Source: Streptococcus suis (lineage in GTDB: Bacteria > Bacillota > Bacilli > Lactobacillales > Streptococcaceae). Taken from it: a DNA stretch of 64,000 nt. The stretch spans positions 478,260-542,259 of the forward strand of contig JAKTNI010000001.1 of assembly GCA_029593505.1 (NCBI GenBank). Reading direction: 5' to 3'. The position numbers and the translations under genes were made by a program. Below, piece after piece: positions 38,485 to 48,396 of this stretch. Below the pieces are notes generated by a model. It saw nothing but the letters and a program-made list of their open reading frames with translations, had not been told where the DNA came from and searched no databases. Each line of letters begins with the position of its first letter. Position 1 is the stretch's first letter.

Positions 38485-38555
38485 TATATTCTAGAAAAAT
38501 AACTGAATTTTCAGAATATACTTGCAATGCAAATAATTTTATGTTTTAATATACT
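38485..38555 (+). promoter_or_regulatory. Inverted repeat and promoter region of the surface subtilisin
   Basis: Arms TATATTCTAGAAAA (38485-38498) and TTTTCAGAATATA (38508-38520) are complementary at 13 of 14 positions. TATACT occurs at 38517-38522, inside the right arm, and again at 38550-38555; either may be the -10. The left arm shares ATATTCTAGAAAAA with the operator before the esterase unit. Confidence 0.55.
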
Positions 38556-38600
38556 TGTTGGTTTAACCAATATCGAGTAAGAAAAATAGGAGGAAATGTT

Positions 38601-41600
38601 ATGAAAAAGAAAGAAACTTTCTCGATTCGGAAATATAAAATTGGAACTGTATCTGTTTTTTTGGGTGCAGTTTTTTTGTTTGGAGGAATGCAATCAGTAG
38701 CAGCTGATGAAGTAGCGATTATTCCAGATAACAAAGTAGAGACGGTTGCTTATTCTGAGGAAAAAACAAGTATAGAACCAAGCAGTTCAATAGGAGAAGT
38801 TGCTGAAACAACTGTTGAAGTAGCTCCGACGGATACTGTTTCTGTTCTAAATAATGAAGTTATGGATACTTTAGAAGATAAAAATATTCCACTAACTACT
38901 CTAGCAGTCTCAGAAGAAAAAATATTAGCTACTGTAGATGCACCACAGAGTGTAAAAAATATTGAAAAAAGAGAAATAGTAGCCCCTGAGATAGAGTTGT
39001 TTGGTACTGGAGCGACGGAAGAGAAGCCACAAAACATTGATAGCAACACTATCATAACTGTTCCTGAGGTTTGGGATAGTGGATATAAGGGAGAAGGAAC
39101 AGTTATTGCAATTATTGACTCTGGTCTAGATATTGATCATGATGTATTGCGTATTTCAAATCCTTCAACTGCAAAGTATAAAACTGCAGAAGAGTTAGAA
39201 GTTGCTAAAGAAGCAGCAGGAATTACCTATGGTAAGTGGTTTAATGATAAGGTTGTATTTGGTTATAACTATGTTGATGTCAATACAGTCTTAAAGGAAG
39301 AAAACAAACATTCTCACGGTATGCACGTGACAAGCATTGCAACTGGTAATCCAACTCAACCTGTTGCAGGACAGTTAATGTACGGTGTTGCACCTGAAGC
39401 ACAAGTTATGTTTATGCGTGTTTTCTCTGATATTAAATCAACGACCGGGGCTGCCTTATATGTAAAAGCAATTGAAGATGCTGTAAAATTAGGTGCAGAT
39501 AGTATCAACCTTAGTTTAGGGGGAGCAAATGGTTCTGTTGTTAATATGGATGAAACTGTTATTGCTGCTATAGAAACTGCTCGTCGTGCAGGTGTATCTG
39601 TTGTGATTGCTGCTGGTAATGATGGAACATTTGGCTCAGGGTATTCGAATCCTTCAGCAGATAATCCTGATTATGGTTTAGTTGCTGCACCATCAACAGC
39701 TCGTGATGCTATTTCTGTTGCTTCCTACAATAATACAACTGTCGGTAGTAAAGTTATAAATATTATCGGATTAGAGAATAATGCAGATTTGAATTATGGT
39801 AAAAGTTCCTTTGATAATCCAGATAAGAGTCTTGTAAAATTTGAAATCGGCAAAGAATATGAGTATGTGTTTGCAGGACTTGGACAGACTTCAGATTTTA
39901 CAGATCTAGATCTAACTGGGAAATTAGCTCTTATCAAGCGTGGTGCTATTACATTCTCAGAAAAAATTGCTAATGCAACTGCTGCTGGTGCAGTAGGAGT
40001 TGTTATCTTTAATAGTCGTCCAGGAGAAGCTAATGTTAGCATGCAACTTGATGAGACAGCGCTTGCTATTCCATCAGTGTTTATCCCTTTGGAATTTGGT
40101 GAAGCTTTGGCTGCTAATAAATATAAGATTGTATTTAACAATGATACTGATATTCAACCGAATCCAAAATCTGGGCTCCTTTCAGATTTTTCAAGTTGGG
40201 GGTTGTCTGTGGATGGCGAATTAAAACCAGATCTTGCTGCTCCTGGTGGCTCTATCTACGCTGCTATTAATGATAATGATTATGCTAACATGCAGGGAAC
40301 AAGTATGGCATCTCCACATGTAGCTGGTGCAGCTGTATTGGTAAAACAATATTTACAAGCTACATATCCAACTAAATCTCCACAAGAAATTGAAGCTTTA
40401 GTCAAACATTTACTCATGTCAACAGCGAAAGCTCACATAAACAAAGAAACAGGAACGTATACTTCTCCACGACAACAAGGAGCAGGTATCATTGATACGG
40501 CAGCAGCAATTTCTACCGGTTTATACTTGACTGGTGAGGAGGGGTACAGTAGCATTACTTTAGGAAATGTTGAGGATACTTTTAGTTTTACTGTTACACT
40601 TCATAATATTACAAATGAAGACAAGACGTTGAATTATTCAACTCAACTCACTACTGATACTGTTAAAGAAGGCTATATTACCTTAGCGCCACGTCTATTG
40701 GCAGAAATTCCAGGTGGTAGTGTCACTGTGAAGGCAAATTCAGCGACAACATTAACAATCAATGTAGATGCAACAAACTTTGTAGAAGAATTAACAAAGT
40801 TGATGAAGAATGGGTACTATCTTGAAGGTTTTGTCAGATTTACAGATGTAGTTGATGGCGGTGATATTGTTAGCATTCCATATGTTGGTTTTCATGGCCA
40901 ATTTCAAAATTTAGCTGTCTTAGAGGAACCGATTTATAATCTCATTGCTGATGGAAAAGGTGGTTTCTATTTTGAACCAGTTGCAGAGCAACCAGATACG
41001 GTAGATAGTAGTCATCATTATACAGGTCTTGTTACTGGTAACACTGAGCTAATCTATTCTACAAATAAACGAACAGAATTTGCTATTAAAACACTCGGTA
41101 CGTTTAAGAATGAAGCAGGCTATTTTGTTTTAAAACTCGATAAAGCTGGTAAACCACATTTGGCTATTTCGCCAAATGGTGATAACAATCAAGATTCTCT
41201 AGCGTTCAAGGGTGTATTCTTAAGAAATTATACCAACTTAGTAGCTAACGTCTACGCAGGCGATGATGTAGAAAGAATATCACCTCTTTGGAGCAGTAAA
41301 CCACAGGAAGGTAATAAGAATTTTTATAGTGGAAATTCTAGAAATGCAAAATCAAGTATTCTTTATCCAACAGAGTGGAACGGTACAGATAGGTCAGGAA
41401 ATGCCTTACCTGATGGTAAGTATCAATATGTTTTGACGTATTCATCTGAAGTTCCGGGAGCAGATGTGCAGACTATGATCTTTGACATTATTATTGACCG
41501 AGAATCACCAGTCATCACAACTGCAACATACGATGAAACAACCTTTACTTTTAAACCACGTCCAGCTATCGAAAAAGGGGAATCTGGTATTTTTCGTGAA

Positions 41601-43376
41601 CAGGTATTTTATCTTGTAGCAAATGAGAATGGTATTACCACAATTCCATCGTTTACAGAAAATGGTGATGTGACTGTCGTTGATAATAAAGTATTTGTGG
41701 CACAAAATGAGGATGGATCTTTTACTCTACCATTAGAGCTTGCTGATATTTCAAACTTCTACTATACAGTAGAAGATTATGCTGGTAACATAAGTTACGA
41801 AAAAGTGGAGAATTTGATTAGTATTGGCAATGAAAAAGGATTGGTAACTGTAAATATCCTCGATAAAGATACCAATAGTCCTGCCCCAATTCTTTTCTCT
41901 TACTCAGTCACAGATGAAACAGGTAAGATTGTCGCAGAATTACCACGTTATGCAGGAGATAATAGTGTTCTCAAACTACCATTTGGTACTTATACCTTTG
42001 ACCTTTTCCTCTATGATACAGAATGGTCAAGTTTAGCTGGTGAAATGAAGGCAGTTGTTACAATTTCTGAAGAAAATAGCACAGCAGAGGTTAATTTCTA
42101 TGTTGTATTGAAAGAAAAAGCAAGTCTACTCATAGATATTGATAAGTTATTACCAACAGGCTCAATTATTCAATTGAAAACCGATGCTGGTCAAGTGCTT
42201 CAACTACCAAATGCTAAATATTCTAAGACAGACTATGGCAAATTTGTCCCTGTTGGTACTTATATTATTGCTCCGATTCTTCCAGAAGGCTATGAATTCT
42301 TAGAAGACTTAGATATAACAGTTCTTAGTAATCAATCTAATATTAAAAAGTTAACTTTAATTAATAAAGTTGCTTTGAGGGATTTAATTGCTGAATTAGC
42401 TGGAATTGAAGATACGGCAAATTACTATAATGCAAATACATATCTTCGAACAACTTATATCAAAGCTTTGGAAGAAGCAAATACTATTTTAGTAAGCAAA
42501 CATACTCAAGCAGAGGTAGATATAGCGGTAGCAAATCTAGTAGCTGCAAAAGAACAATTGAATGGTAAAATAACAGACAAAACTCTCTTGGCAGCAGAAG
42601 TAGATACTTACGATCAAACTCAATCAAACTTTGTCTATTATAACGCTGATAATACTAGAAAAATTGCATATGATACAGCAATTCGTTCAGCAAAACTTGT
42701 ATTAAATCAAGAACCAGTAACACAGACGGTAGTAAATCAAACCTTGACTAATTTATTAGCAGCAAAAACGGAATTGAATGGTCAAAAAACTGATGTATCT
42801 GCTCTTCGAAATGCGGTTTCAATATCCTCTGTTTTAAAATCAACAGACGCTAGGTATATCAATGCTTCTGAAGTTGTGAAACAAGCTTATGATAAAGCAA
42901 TTGCAGTCGCTAAAATGATTCTAGCTGACGAATCTGCAAGTCAAGATAGCGTTGATCAAGCACTAGATATTTTGAGCAGTGCTCAAGCTGATCTTGATGG
43001 TGTAGCACTCCCATCAACTGAAGAGAAAGAAGTCTCACATGTTGTTACTGAGAAAAAACATGAAGAAGATCAAACTCCTCCATTTGTTAATCAAGGAAAA
43101 CCGTTGGATAAAAATAGTGGTAAAATCAAAGATGTAACAAATTTAGGAACGCATGTGATAGACAAGGAGAAAACTTTACAACCAACTCTATCTCAAAGTG
43201 CTTTACCAGTCAACTTAGGTACTCCAAGTAAAGCGAGTCGACCAGCTCAACTCCCAAATACTGGAAACATAGATACTAGTCATGATATTATTCTAGGCTC
43301 CATTATTGCGCTTGCTAGTTTCATTAGACGTAGAAAATACAAATTAAAAAATTATAATAAAGTTTCTCTAAAATAG
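38601..43376 (+). CDS. Cell-wall-anchored subtilisin-like protease (C5a-peptidase/SspA-like)
   Basis: A 1591-residue surface serine protease (family S8). In order: YSIRK-type signal peptide (SIRKYKIGTVSVFLGAVF) cut near AADE; propeptide; catalytic domain with Asp173 (IIDSGLD), His239 (HSHGMHVTS) and Ser568 (GTSMASPHVAG), with an inserted PA domain around 420-520; an Fn3-like domain around 655-760; further beta domains; three FIVAR-like helical repeats (about 1258-1468); an LPNTG sortase motif at 1551-1555; a hydrophobic run and RRRK tail. AGGAGG precedes the ATG. S. suis SspA is the obvious comparison, but I cannot confirm orthology. Targets are likely host or surface proteins. Monocistronic. 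Confidence 0.93.
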   Translation: MKKKETFSIRKYKIGTVSVFLGAVFLFGGMQSVAADEVAIIPDNKVETVAYSEEKTSIEPSSSIGEVAETTVEVAPTDTVSVLNNEVMDTLEDKNIPLTTLAVSEEKILATVDAPQSVKNIEKREIVAPEIELFGTGATEEKPQNIDSNTIITVPEVWDSGYKGEGTVIAIIDSGLDIDHDVLRISNPSTAKYKTAEELEVAKEAAGITYGKWFNDKVVFGYNYVDVNTVLKEENKHSHGMHVTSIATGNPTQPVAGQLMYGVAPEAQVMFMRVFSDIKSTTGAALYVKAIEDAVKLGADSINLSLGGANGSVVNMDETVIAAIETARRAGVSVVIAAGNDGTFGSGYSNPSADNPDYGLVAAPSTARDAISVASYNNTTVGSKVINIIGLENNADLNYGKSSFDNPDKSLVKFEIGKEYEYVFAGLGQTSDFTDLDLTGKLALIKRGAITFSEKIANATAAGAVGVVIFNSRPGEANVSMQLDETALAIPSVFIPLEFGEALAANKYKIVFNNDTDIQPNPKSGLLSDFSSWGLSVDGELKPDLAAPGGSIYAAINDNDYANMQGTSMASPHVAGAAVLVKQYLQATYPTKSPQEIEALVKHLLMSTAKAHINKETGTYTSPRQQGAGIIDTAAAISTGLYLTGEEGYSSITLGNVEDTFSFTVTLHNITNEDKTLNYSTQLTTDTVKEGYITLAPRLLAEIPGGSVTVKANSATTLTINVDATNFVEELTKLMKNGYYLEGFVRFTDVVDGGDIVSIPYVGFHGQFQNLAVLEEPIYNLIADGKGGFYFEPVAEQPDTVDSSHHYTGLVTGNTELIYSTNKRTEFAIKTLGTFKNEAGYFVLKLDKAGKPHLAISPNGDNNQDSLAFKGVFLRNYTNLVANVYAGDDVERISPLWSSKPQEGNKNFYSGNSRNAKSSILYPTEWNGTDRSGNALPDGKYQYVLTYSSEVPGADVQTMIFDIIIDRESPVITTATYDETTFTFKPRPAIEKGESGIFREQVFYLVANENGITTIPSFTENGDVTVVDNKVFVAQNEDGSFTLPLELADISNFYYTVEDYAGNISYEKVENLISIGNEKGLVTVNILDKDTNSPAPILFSYSVTDETGKIVAELPRYAGDNSVLKLPFGTYTFDLFLYDTEWSSLAGEMKAVVTISEENSTAEVNFYVVLKEKASLLIDIDKLLPTGSIIQLKTDAGQVLQLPNAKYSKTDYGKFVPVGTYIIAPILPEGYEFLEDLDITVLSNQSNIKKLTLINKVALRDLIAELAGIEDTANYYNANTYLRTTYIKALEEANTILVSKHTQAEVDIAVANLVAAKEQLNGKITDKTLLAAEVDTYDQTQSNFVYYNADNTRKIAYDTAIRSAKLVLNQEPVTQTVVNQTLTNLLAAKTELNGQKTDVSALRNAVSISSVLKSTDARYINASEVVKQAYDKAIAVAKMILADESASQDSVDQALDILSSAQADLDGVALPSTEEKEVSHVVTEKKHEEDQTPPFVNQGKPLDKNSGKIKDVTNLGTHVIDKEKTLQPTLSQSALPVNLGTPSKASRPAQLPNTGNIDTSHDIILGSIIALASFIRRRKYKLKNYNKVSLK

Positions 43377-43402
43377 AGCAATAGATTTAGTATTACTGTA
43401 AG

Positions 43403-43450
43403 GAATCACTTAAAATTAGCGGATTAACTCTACTTAAGTGGTTCTTTATT
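43403..43450 (+). terminator. Terminator of the subtilisin gene
   Basis: GAATCACTTAA (43403-43413) pairs with TTAAGTGGTTC (43433-43443, one G-U pair) across a long loop, then TTTATTT. Confidence 0.8.
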
Positions 43451-43576
43451 TATGAAAATTAAAAATAATCTAACTTAGATGTAATGCTATTTGAGCTTTA
43501 GAAAGTTGAGATTTAATTCCTCTGTTATATTGAAATCTTTTAGCAATTTTGTTTCTGAGAAAAATATTTCATTTCA

Positions 43577-43591
43577 TGTTATAATGGATTT
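43577..43591 (+). promoter_or_regulatory. Extended -10 promoter six bases before the nth ATG
   Basis: TGT-TATAAT (TATAAT 43580-43585), six bases (ggattt), then ATG at 43592. No Shine-Dalgarno; predicted leaderless transcript. Confidence 0.7.
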
Positions 43592-44215
43592 ATGATTTTA
43601 TCTAAAAAACGCGCAAGAAAAGTTATTGAAGAAATTATTGCTCTTTATCCAGACGCTCAACCAAGTTTGAATTTTCAAAATCATTTTGAATTATTGGTAG
43701 CTGTGATGCTGTCCGCTCAGACCACTGATGCAGCTGTGAATAAAGTGACGCCAGCTCTATTTGAAGCTTATCCAACGCCTCAAGCAATGGCATCTGCCGA
43801 AGTAAAAGAGATTGAACCTTATATTTCTCGTTTGGGATTATACCGCAACAAAGCTAAATTTCTTAAAGAATGTGCTCAACAATTGTTGGATAAACATGAT
43901 GGTATTGTCCCTTGTACTCGTGAAGAATTAGAATCGTTAGCAGGAGTGGGGAGAAAGACAGCAAATGTTGTAATGAGTGTTGGTTTTGGTATACCAGCTT
44001 TTGCTGTAGATACCCATGTTGGTCGTATTTGTAAACACCATGGCATTGTCAAAAAGTCTGCCACTCCACTGGAAACTGAAAAACGAGTTATGGAAGTTTT
44101 ACCACCAGAACTTTGGTTATCTGCTCACCAAGCGATGATTTATTTCGGTCGAGAAGTGTGCCATCCTAAAAAACCTGAGTGTGAAAAGTTTCCGCAATTA
44201 TATAGCTTTGACTAG
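43592..44215 (+). CDS. nth: Endonuclease III, DNA glycosylase/AP lyase
   Basis: Base-excision repair enzyme for oxidised pyrimidines, 207 residues. The helix-hairpin-helix reads LESLAGVGRKTANVV with catalytic Lys122, and Asp140 lies in FAVDTHVGRI. The C-terminal iron-sulfur loop is incomplete: Cys190 and Cys197 are present (C-x6-C) but the last two cysteines of the usual C-x6-C-x2-C-x5-C are replaced (EKFPQLYSFD), so a 4Fe-4S cluster is unlikely. I recall a similar tail in pneumococcal Nth. There is no ribosome site; the start lies six bases after a -10 box. Confidence 0.95.
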   Translation: MILSKKRARKVIEEIIALYPDAQPSLNFQNHFELLVAVMLSAQTTDAAVNKVTPALFEAYPTPQAMASAEVKEIEPYISRLGLYRNKAKFLKECAQQLLDKHDGIVPCTREELESLAGVGRKTANVVMSVGFGIPAFAVDTHVGRICKHHGIVKKSATPLETEKRVMEVLPPELWLSAHQAMIYFGREVCHPKKPECEKFPQLYSFD

Positions 44216-44301
44216 AGAACTTTGTGTAATTGCTTTATTATTTTTGTTTTTTAATAAAAGCATGACTGTATATTATGATTAACTGATGACATATTTTGTA
44301 A

Positions 44302-44325
44302 AAAACTCCAAAAGTGGAGTTTTTT
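44302..44325 (+). terminator. Terminator after nth
   Basis: AAAACTCCA (44302-44310), four-base loop, TGGAGTTTT (44315-44323), then T. Confidence 0.92.
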
Positions 44326-44572
44326 CTTTATGTTATAAAATGAATACTCTCAAAATCTGAATAATTTACTCAATACATTTTAAAAAGAGAGAAAAAGAGT
44401 AATAAATACGAAATTTATATTTCCAAAAAACATAAAAAACAAAAAATTTACGAATTATATCTTTGAAAAATATAAAAAATTGACAAAAAGACAAACGATG
44501 AGATACAATAGAACTTGTAAGATAGATAAAATAAATTATTTATGTTTAAGGTAAGATCAAAGAGGAAAAAGT
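44326..44572 (+). promoter_or_regulatory. A/T-rich guaC upstream region with promoter
   Basis: No gene seen. TTGACA (44480-44485), an 18-base spacer and TACAAT (44504-44509) form the guaC promoter. Upstream, two imperfect direct copies of a roughly 35-base A-rich unit (one beginning TACGAAATTTATAT near 44407, one TACGAATTATATC near 44450) may act as UP-element-like DNA or operators. No purine riboswitch aptamer could be recognised. Confidence 0.65.
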
Positions 44573-45556
44573 ATGTTACAAGAAACGCCGATATTCGATT
44601 ATGAAGATATTCAATTGATTCCGAATAAGTGCATTATTTCTAGCCGTTCTGAAGCTGATACACGAATTCATTTGGGAAATTATTACTTTAAATTACCTGT
44701 TGTACCTGCTAATATGCAGACAATCATTGATGAAGATGTAGCTGAGATGCTAGCAAAAGACGGATATTTTTATATCATGCATCGTTTTGATGAAGCAGGA
44801 CGTATTCCATTTATCCAACGGATGCATGAGCAAGGTTTGATTGCTTCTATATCAGTAGGTGTTAAAGAGTATGAATATGATTTTATCACTGAATTGAAAG
44901 AAGATGCACCTGAGTTTATCACGATTGATATTGCTCATGGTCATGCAGATAGTGTGATTAAAATGATTCAACATATTAAAAAAGAATTGCCGGAAACCTT
45001 TGTTATTGCCGGTAACGTTGGTACTCCTGAAGCAGTACGTGAATTGGAGAATGCTGGTGCTGATGCTACAAAGGTTGGTATTGGTCCTGGAAAAGTTTGC
45101 ATCACAAAATTAAAAACAGGTTTTGGTACAGGAGGTTGGCAATTGTCTGCCTTACGTTGGTGTGCTAAAGCTGCACGTAAGCCGATTATTGCAGATGGAG
45201 GTATTCGTACACATGGAGATATAGCAAAATCCATTCGTTTTGGTGCTAGTATGGTGATGATTGGTTCGCTTTTTGCAGGTCATATAGAAAGTCCCGGTAA
45301 GATGATTGAAGTGGATGGAGAACTATTTAAAGAATACTATGGCTCAGCTTCTGAATATCAAAAAGGAGCTTATAAAAATGTTGAAGGAAAAAAATTATTG
45401 CTTCCCGCTAAAGGGCACTTAAAGGATACATTGATTGAAATGGAACAAGATTTACAGTCCTCTATTTCTTATGCAGGTGGTCGTGATGTTGCTAGTTTAA
45501 AATATGTTGATTATGTAGTTGTCAAAAATTCTATCTGGAATGGCGATGCTCATTGA
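44573..45556 (+). CDS. guaC: GMP reductase
   Basis: NADPH-dependent deamination of GMP to IMP, balancing purine pools. The 327 residues form an IMPDH-like barrel without CBS domains, which separates it from GuaB. The catalytic Cys176 lies in [15 protein letters not shown]; the phosphate-binding [14 protein letters not shown] and MIGSLFAGH are present. AGAGGAAAA precedes the ATG. Terminator at 45568. Confidence 0.96.
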   Translation: MLQETPIFDYEDIQLIPNKCIISSRSEADTRIHLGNYYFKLPVVPANMQTIIDEDVAEMLAKDGYFYIMHRFDEAGRIPFIQRMHEQGLIASISVGVKEYEYDFITELKEDAPEFITIDIAHGHADSVIKMIQHIKKELPETFVIAGNVGTPEAVRELENAGADATKVGIGPGKVCITKLKTGFGTGGWQLSALRWCAKAARKPIIADGGIRTHGDIAKSIRFGASMVMIGSLFAGHIESPGKMIEVDGELFKEYYGSASEYQKGAYKNVEGKKLLLPAKGHLKDTLIEMEQDLQSSISYAGGRDVASLKYVDYVVVKNSIWNGDAH

Positions 45557-45567
45557 TGTAGAATAAG

Positions 45568-45596
45568 GGAAATAGCAGTAATACTATTTCCTTTTT
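45568..45596 (+). terminator. Terminator after guaC
   Basis: GGAAATAG (45568-45575) with CTATTTCC (45584-45591), eight-base loop, five T. Confidence 0.92.
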
Positions 45597-45656
45597 CATT
45601 TGCAGAATAGTTGTTCTCTTGTTACAATAATCATATCAAGTAGAAAAGGAAGAGAC

Positions 45657-46988
45657 ATGTATCAAACCCAAACAAGTAGAGAGAAGTTTGTTCTCTTTAT
45701 CAAAATTTTTGTACCAATTTTGATTTATCAATTGGCAAATTATTCAGCTTCTTTTATTGATACCATGATGACAGGGAAATATAACACATTGGATTTAGCG
45801 GGAGTTTCTATGGCGACTAGTCTTTGGAATCCATTTTTTTCTTTGCTGATTGGAATTGTATCTGCTATGGTTCCTATTATTGGTCAGTATTTGGGACGTG
45901 GTGACCAATTGAAGATTCGCGAGGAGTTTCACCAATTTGTTTATTTAGCTCTAGTTTTAACAATTCTACTGTTAGGAGTGGTCTTTTTTATTGCTATTCC
46001 TGTACTTAGTTCATTTAGATTAGAGTTGGCTGTTTTTCAAGTAGGAAAACAGTATTTACACTATATTTCTATTGGAATATTACCCTTACTATTATTTAGT
46101 GTATGTCGTTCTTTTTTGGATGCATTGGGTTTAACAAGATTATCTATGTGTTTTATGCTATTACTAGTGCCATTTAATACGTTGTTTAATTACATATTAA
46201 TTTATGGCAAATGGGGGATTCCAGCTCTTGGAGGAGCTGGGGCCGGCTTGGGAACTGCTCTGGCTTATTGGACAGTACTAGCTATCGTGGTATTAGTGAT
46301 GTCAAAATATGAGGTGATTTCTGCTTATCATATTTGGAAATGGACTCCTTTTAACTTCTCTCTTTTAAAAGAAGGGCTAAGAGTCGGTCTTCCTATTGGT
46401 CTGCAATTCTTTTCAGAAGTATCTATTTTTTCAGTAGTTGGATTGTATATGGCAAAGTTTTCTTCTCAAGTTATTGCTTCGCATCAAGCAGCTATGAACT
46501 TTGCAACCTTACTATATGCTTTTCCGTCCTCCATTTCTTCAGCGTTAGCAATTGTTATTTCTTATGAAGTAGGAGCAAGTAGACGAACGGATGTAAGAGT
46601 ATATAGTCGTTTAGGAAGATTGGTGGCCTTAGGTTTTGCTGGAGTAACGTTTACATTTTTATATTTTTTCCGTTTTCAAATTGCTGCTTTGTATGGTCAT
46701 GATACAACTTTTATCAGCTTAACATCGCATTTTTTAGGTTTCGCACTTTTGTTCCAATTAGCAGATGCTTTTGCAGCTCCTATTCAAGGAATTTTACGGG
46801 GACACAAGGATACAACGATTCCGTTCATTTTGACCTTATTAACTTATTGGTCTATGACGTTTCCTGTAGCATTTTTGTTAGAAAATTATTTTCGCATAGG
46901 TCCTGAAGCTTATTGGATTGGAATGATTGTGGGAATTTTTGTTTGTGGAATTGCTCTGAATAGCCGTATGAAAAAAATCGTCCAATAG
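45657..46988 (+). CDS. MATE-family cation-coupled efflux protein
   Basis: A 443-residue exporter of the MATE (NorM-like) family with twelve predicted membrane segments in two similar halves; PILIYQLANYSASFIDTMM at the N-terminus and VPFNTLFNYILIYGKWG and ALGGAGAGLGTALAY in the middle are typical. The likely role is efflux of cationic drugs or metabolites. The ATG at 45657 follows AAAAGGAAGAGA; upstream in-frame codons have no ribosome site. A TGT-TACAAT promoter lies near 45620. No clear terminator follows. Confidence 0.9.
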   Translation: MYQTQTSREKFVLFIKIFVPILIYQLANYSASFIDTMMTGKYNTLDLAGVSMATSLWNPFFSLLIGIVSAMVPIIGQYLGRGDQLKIREEFHQFVYLALVLTILLLGVVFFIAIPVLSSFRLELAVFQVGKQYLHYISIGILPLLLFSVCRSFLDALGLTRLSMCFMLLLVPFNTLFNYILIYGKWGIPALGGAGAGLGTALAYWTVLAIVVLVMSKYEVISAYHIWKWTPFNFSLLKEGLRVGLPIGLQFFSEVSIFSVVGLYMAKFSSQVIASHQAAMNFATLLYAFPSSISSALAIVISYEVGASRRTDVRVYSRLGRLVALGFAGVTFTFLYFFRFQIAALYGHDTTFISLTSHFLGFALLFQLADAFAAPIQGILRGHKDTTIPFILTLLTYWSMTFPVAFLLENYFRIGPEAYWIGMIVGIFVCGIALNSRMKKIVQ

Positions 46989-47135
46989 GACTGAGTAGCT
47001 GATTATTGATTCTAATCTTTCATTAACAGAAAAGACGATACAAAAAGAAAGGGAAGGAAGTCCTGTTTTTGTTCTACTTGTGCAATTACTTTTCTCGTGA
47101 TAGAATAAGGAAATAGAAAGACTGATGGAGAAATT

Positions 47136-47654
47136 ATGAATTATTTTAATGTCGGAAAAATTGTTAATACCCAAGGACTACAAGGAGAAATGCGTGTCCT
47201 ATCTGTAACAGATTTTGCTGAGGAGCGTTTTAAAAAAGGATCAAAGTTGGCGTTATTTAATGACCAAAATCAATTTGTCATGGAGGTTGAAATTGCCAAT
47301 CACCGTAAAGTGAAGAACTTTGATATTATCAAATTTAAAGGCTTGTACCATATTAATGATGTTGAAAAATACAAGGGGCATAGCTTGAAAATTGCGGAAG
47401 AGAATTTATCAGACTTAGAGGATGGTGAGTTTTACTATCATGAAATTATTGGTTTGGAAGTTTACGAGAATAATCAATTGATTGGTCATATCAAAGAAAT
47501 TTTGCAACCAGGAGCCAATGACGTATGGGTTGTACAACGTAAAGGGAGAAAAGATTTACTTCTTCCGTACATACCACCAGTTGTATTGCAAATTGATATT
47601 GCGAACAACCGTGTAGATGTCGAGTTGCTTGAGGGATTGGATGATGAAGATTGA
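47136..47654 (+). CDS. rimM: Ribosome maturation factor RimM
   Basis: Assists assembly of the 30S head (binds S19). It is 172 residues: an N-terminal RimM domain ([17 protein letters not shown]) and a C-terminal PRC-barrel-like domain ([18 protein letters not shown], then [13 protein letters not shown]). TGGAG precedes the ATG; the end overlaps trmD. Confidence 0.96.
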   Translation: MNYFNVGKIVNTQGLQGEMRVLSVTDFAEERFKKGSKLALFNDQNQFVMEVEIANHRKVKNFDIIKFKGLYHINDVEKYKGHSLKIAEENLSDLEDGEFYYHEIIGLEVYENNQLIGHIKEILQPGANDVWVVQRKGRKDLLLPYIPPVVLQIDIANNRVDVELLEGLDDED

Positions 47655-48369
47655 TATTTTAACGCTCTTTCCAGAAATGTTTGCTCCTTTAGAACATTCT
47701 ATTGTTGGGAAAGCGCGTGAAAAAGGATTGGTTGATATTCAGTATCACAATTTTCGTGATAAAGCTGAAAAATCTCGCCACGTTGATGATGAGCCCTACG
47801 GTGGAGGACAGGGAATGCTTTTACGAGCACAACCTATTTTTGATACAATGGATAGTATCCAACAGATCAATCCACGAATTATATTATTAGATCCTGCGGG
47901 ACGTTCCTTCAATCAAGCTTACGCTGAAGAGTTGGCCCAAGAAGAACAACTAATTTTTATTTGTGGTCATTATGAAGGTTATGATGAACGAATTAAGACC
48001 TTGGTAACAGATGAATTATCTTTAGGGGATTATGTTTTGACAGGAGGAGAACTTGCTGCTATGACTGTCATTGATGCGACAGTTCGTTTAATTCCTGAAG
48101 TTATTGGAAAAGAAGCTAGTCATACTGATGATAGTTTTTCATCTGGTTTGTTGGAATATCCCCAGTACACTAGACCTTATGAATATCGAGGCATGACTGT
48201 GCCAGATGTTTTGATGAGTGGACATCATGAAAATATTCGTAAGTGGCGATTGAAAGAGAGTTTACGTAAAACGTATCAGAGGCGTCCAGATTTATTGGAA
48301 CAATATTCGTTTACAGAAGAAGAACGATTGATTTTAGAAAATATAAAAGCAGAGGCTGCGGTTGATTGA
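47644..48369 (+). CDS. trmD: tRNA (guanine-N1-)-methyltransferase TrmD
   Basis: Methylates G37 of tRNAs to prevent frameshifting; a trefoil-knot (SPOUT) enzyme. It is 241 residues beginning [13 protein letters not shown], with [25 protein letters not shown] and the knot [13 protein letters not shown]. The ATG at 47644 fits TGAGGG nine bases upstream; the ATG at 47641 would add one Met. It overlaps rimM by 11 bases. Confidence 0.97.
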   Translation: MKIDILTLFPEMFAPLEHSIVGKAREKGLVDIQYHNFRDKAEKSRHVDDEPYGGGQGMLLRAQPIFDTMDSIQQINPRIILLDPAGRSFNQAYAEELAQEEQLIFICGHYEGYDERIKTLVTDELSLGDYVLTGGELAAMTVIDATVRLIPEVIGKEASHTDDSFSSGLLEYPQYTRPYEYRGMTVPDVLMSGHHENIRKWRLKESLRKTYQRRPDLLEQYSFTEEERLILENIKAEAAVD

Positions 48370-48396
48370 TTGCATTTGCTAGAAAAAGGAGAGACT

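Noticed and set aside
44400..44470. ComX (cin-box) sites TACGAAAT and TACGAATT upstream of guaC
   Set aside because: Each differs from TACGAATA, they belong to an A-rich direct repeat, and a full sigma-A promoter lies downstream.
44326..44572. Purine riboswitch before guaC
   Set aside because: I could not find the paired P1-P3 helices or conserved core bases of the purine aptamer.
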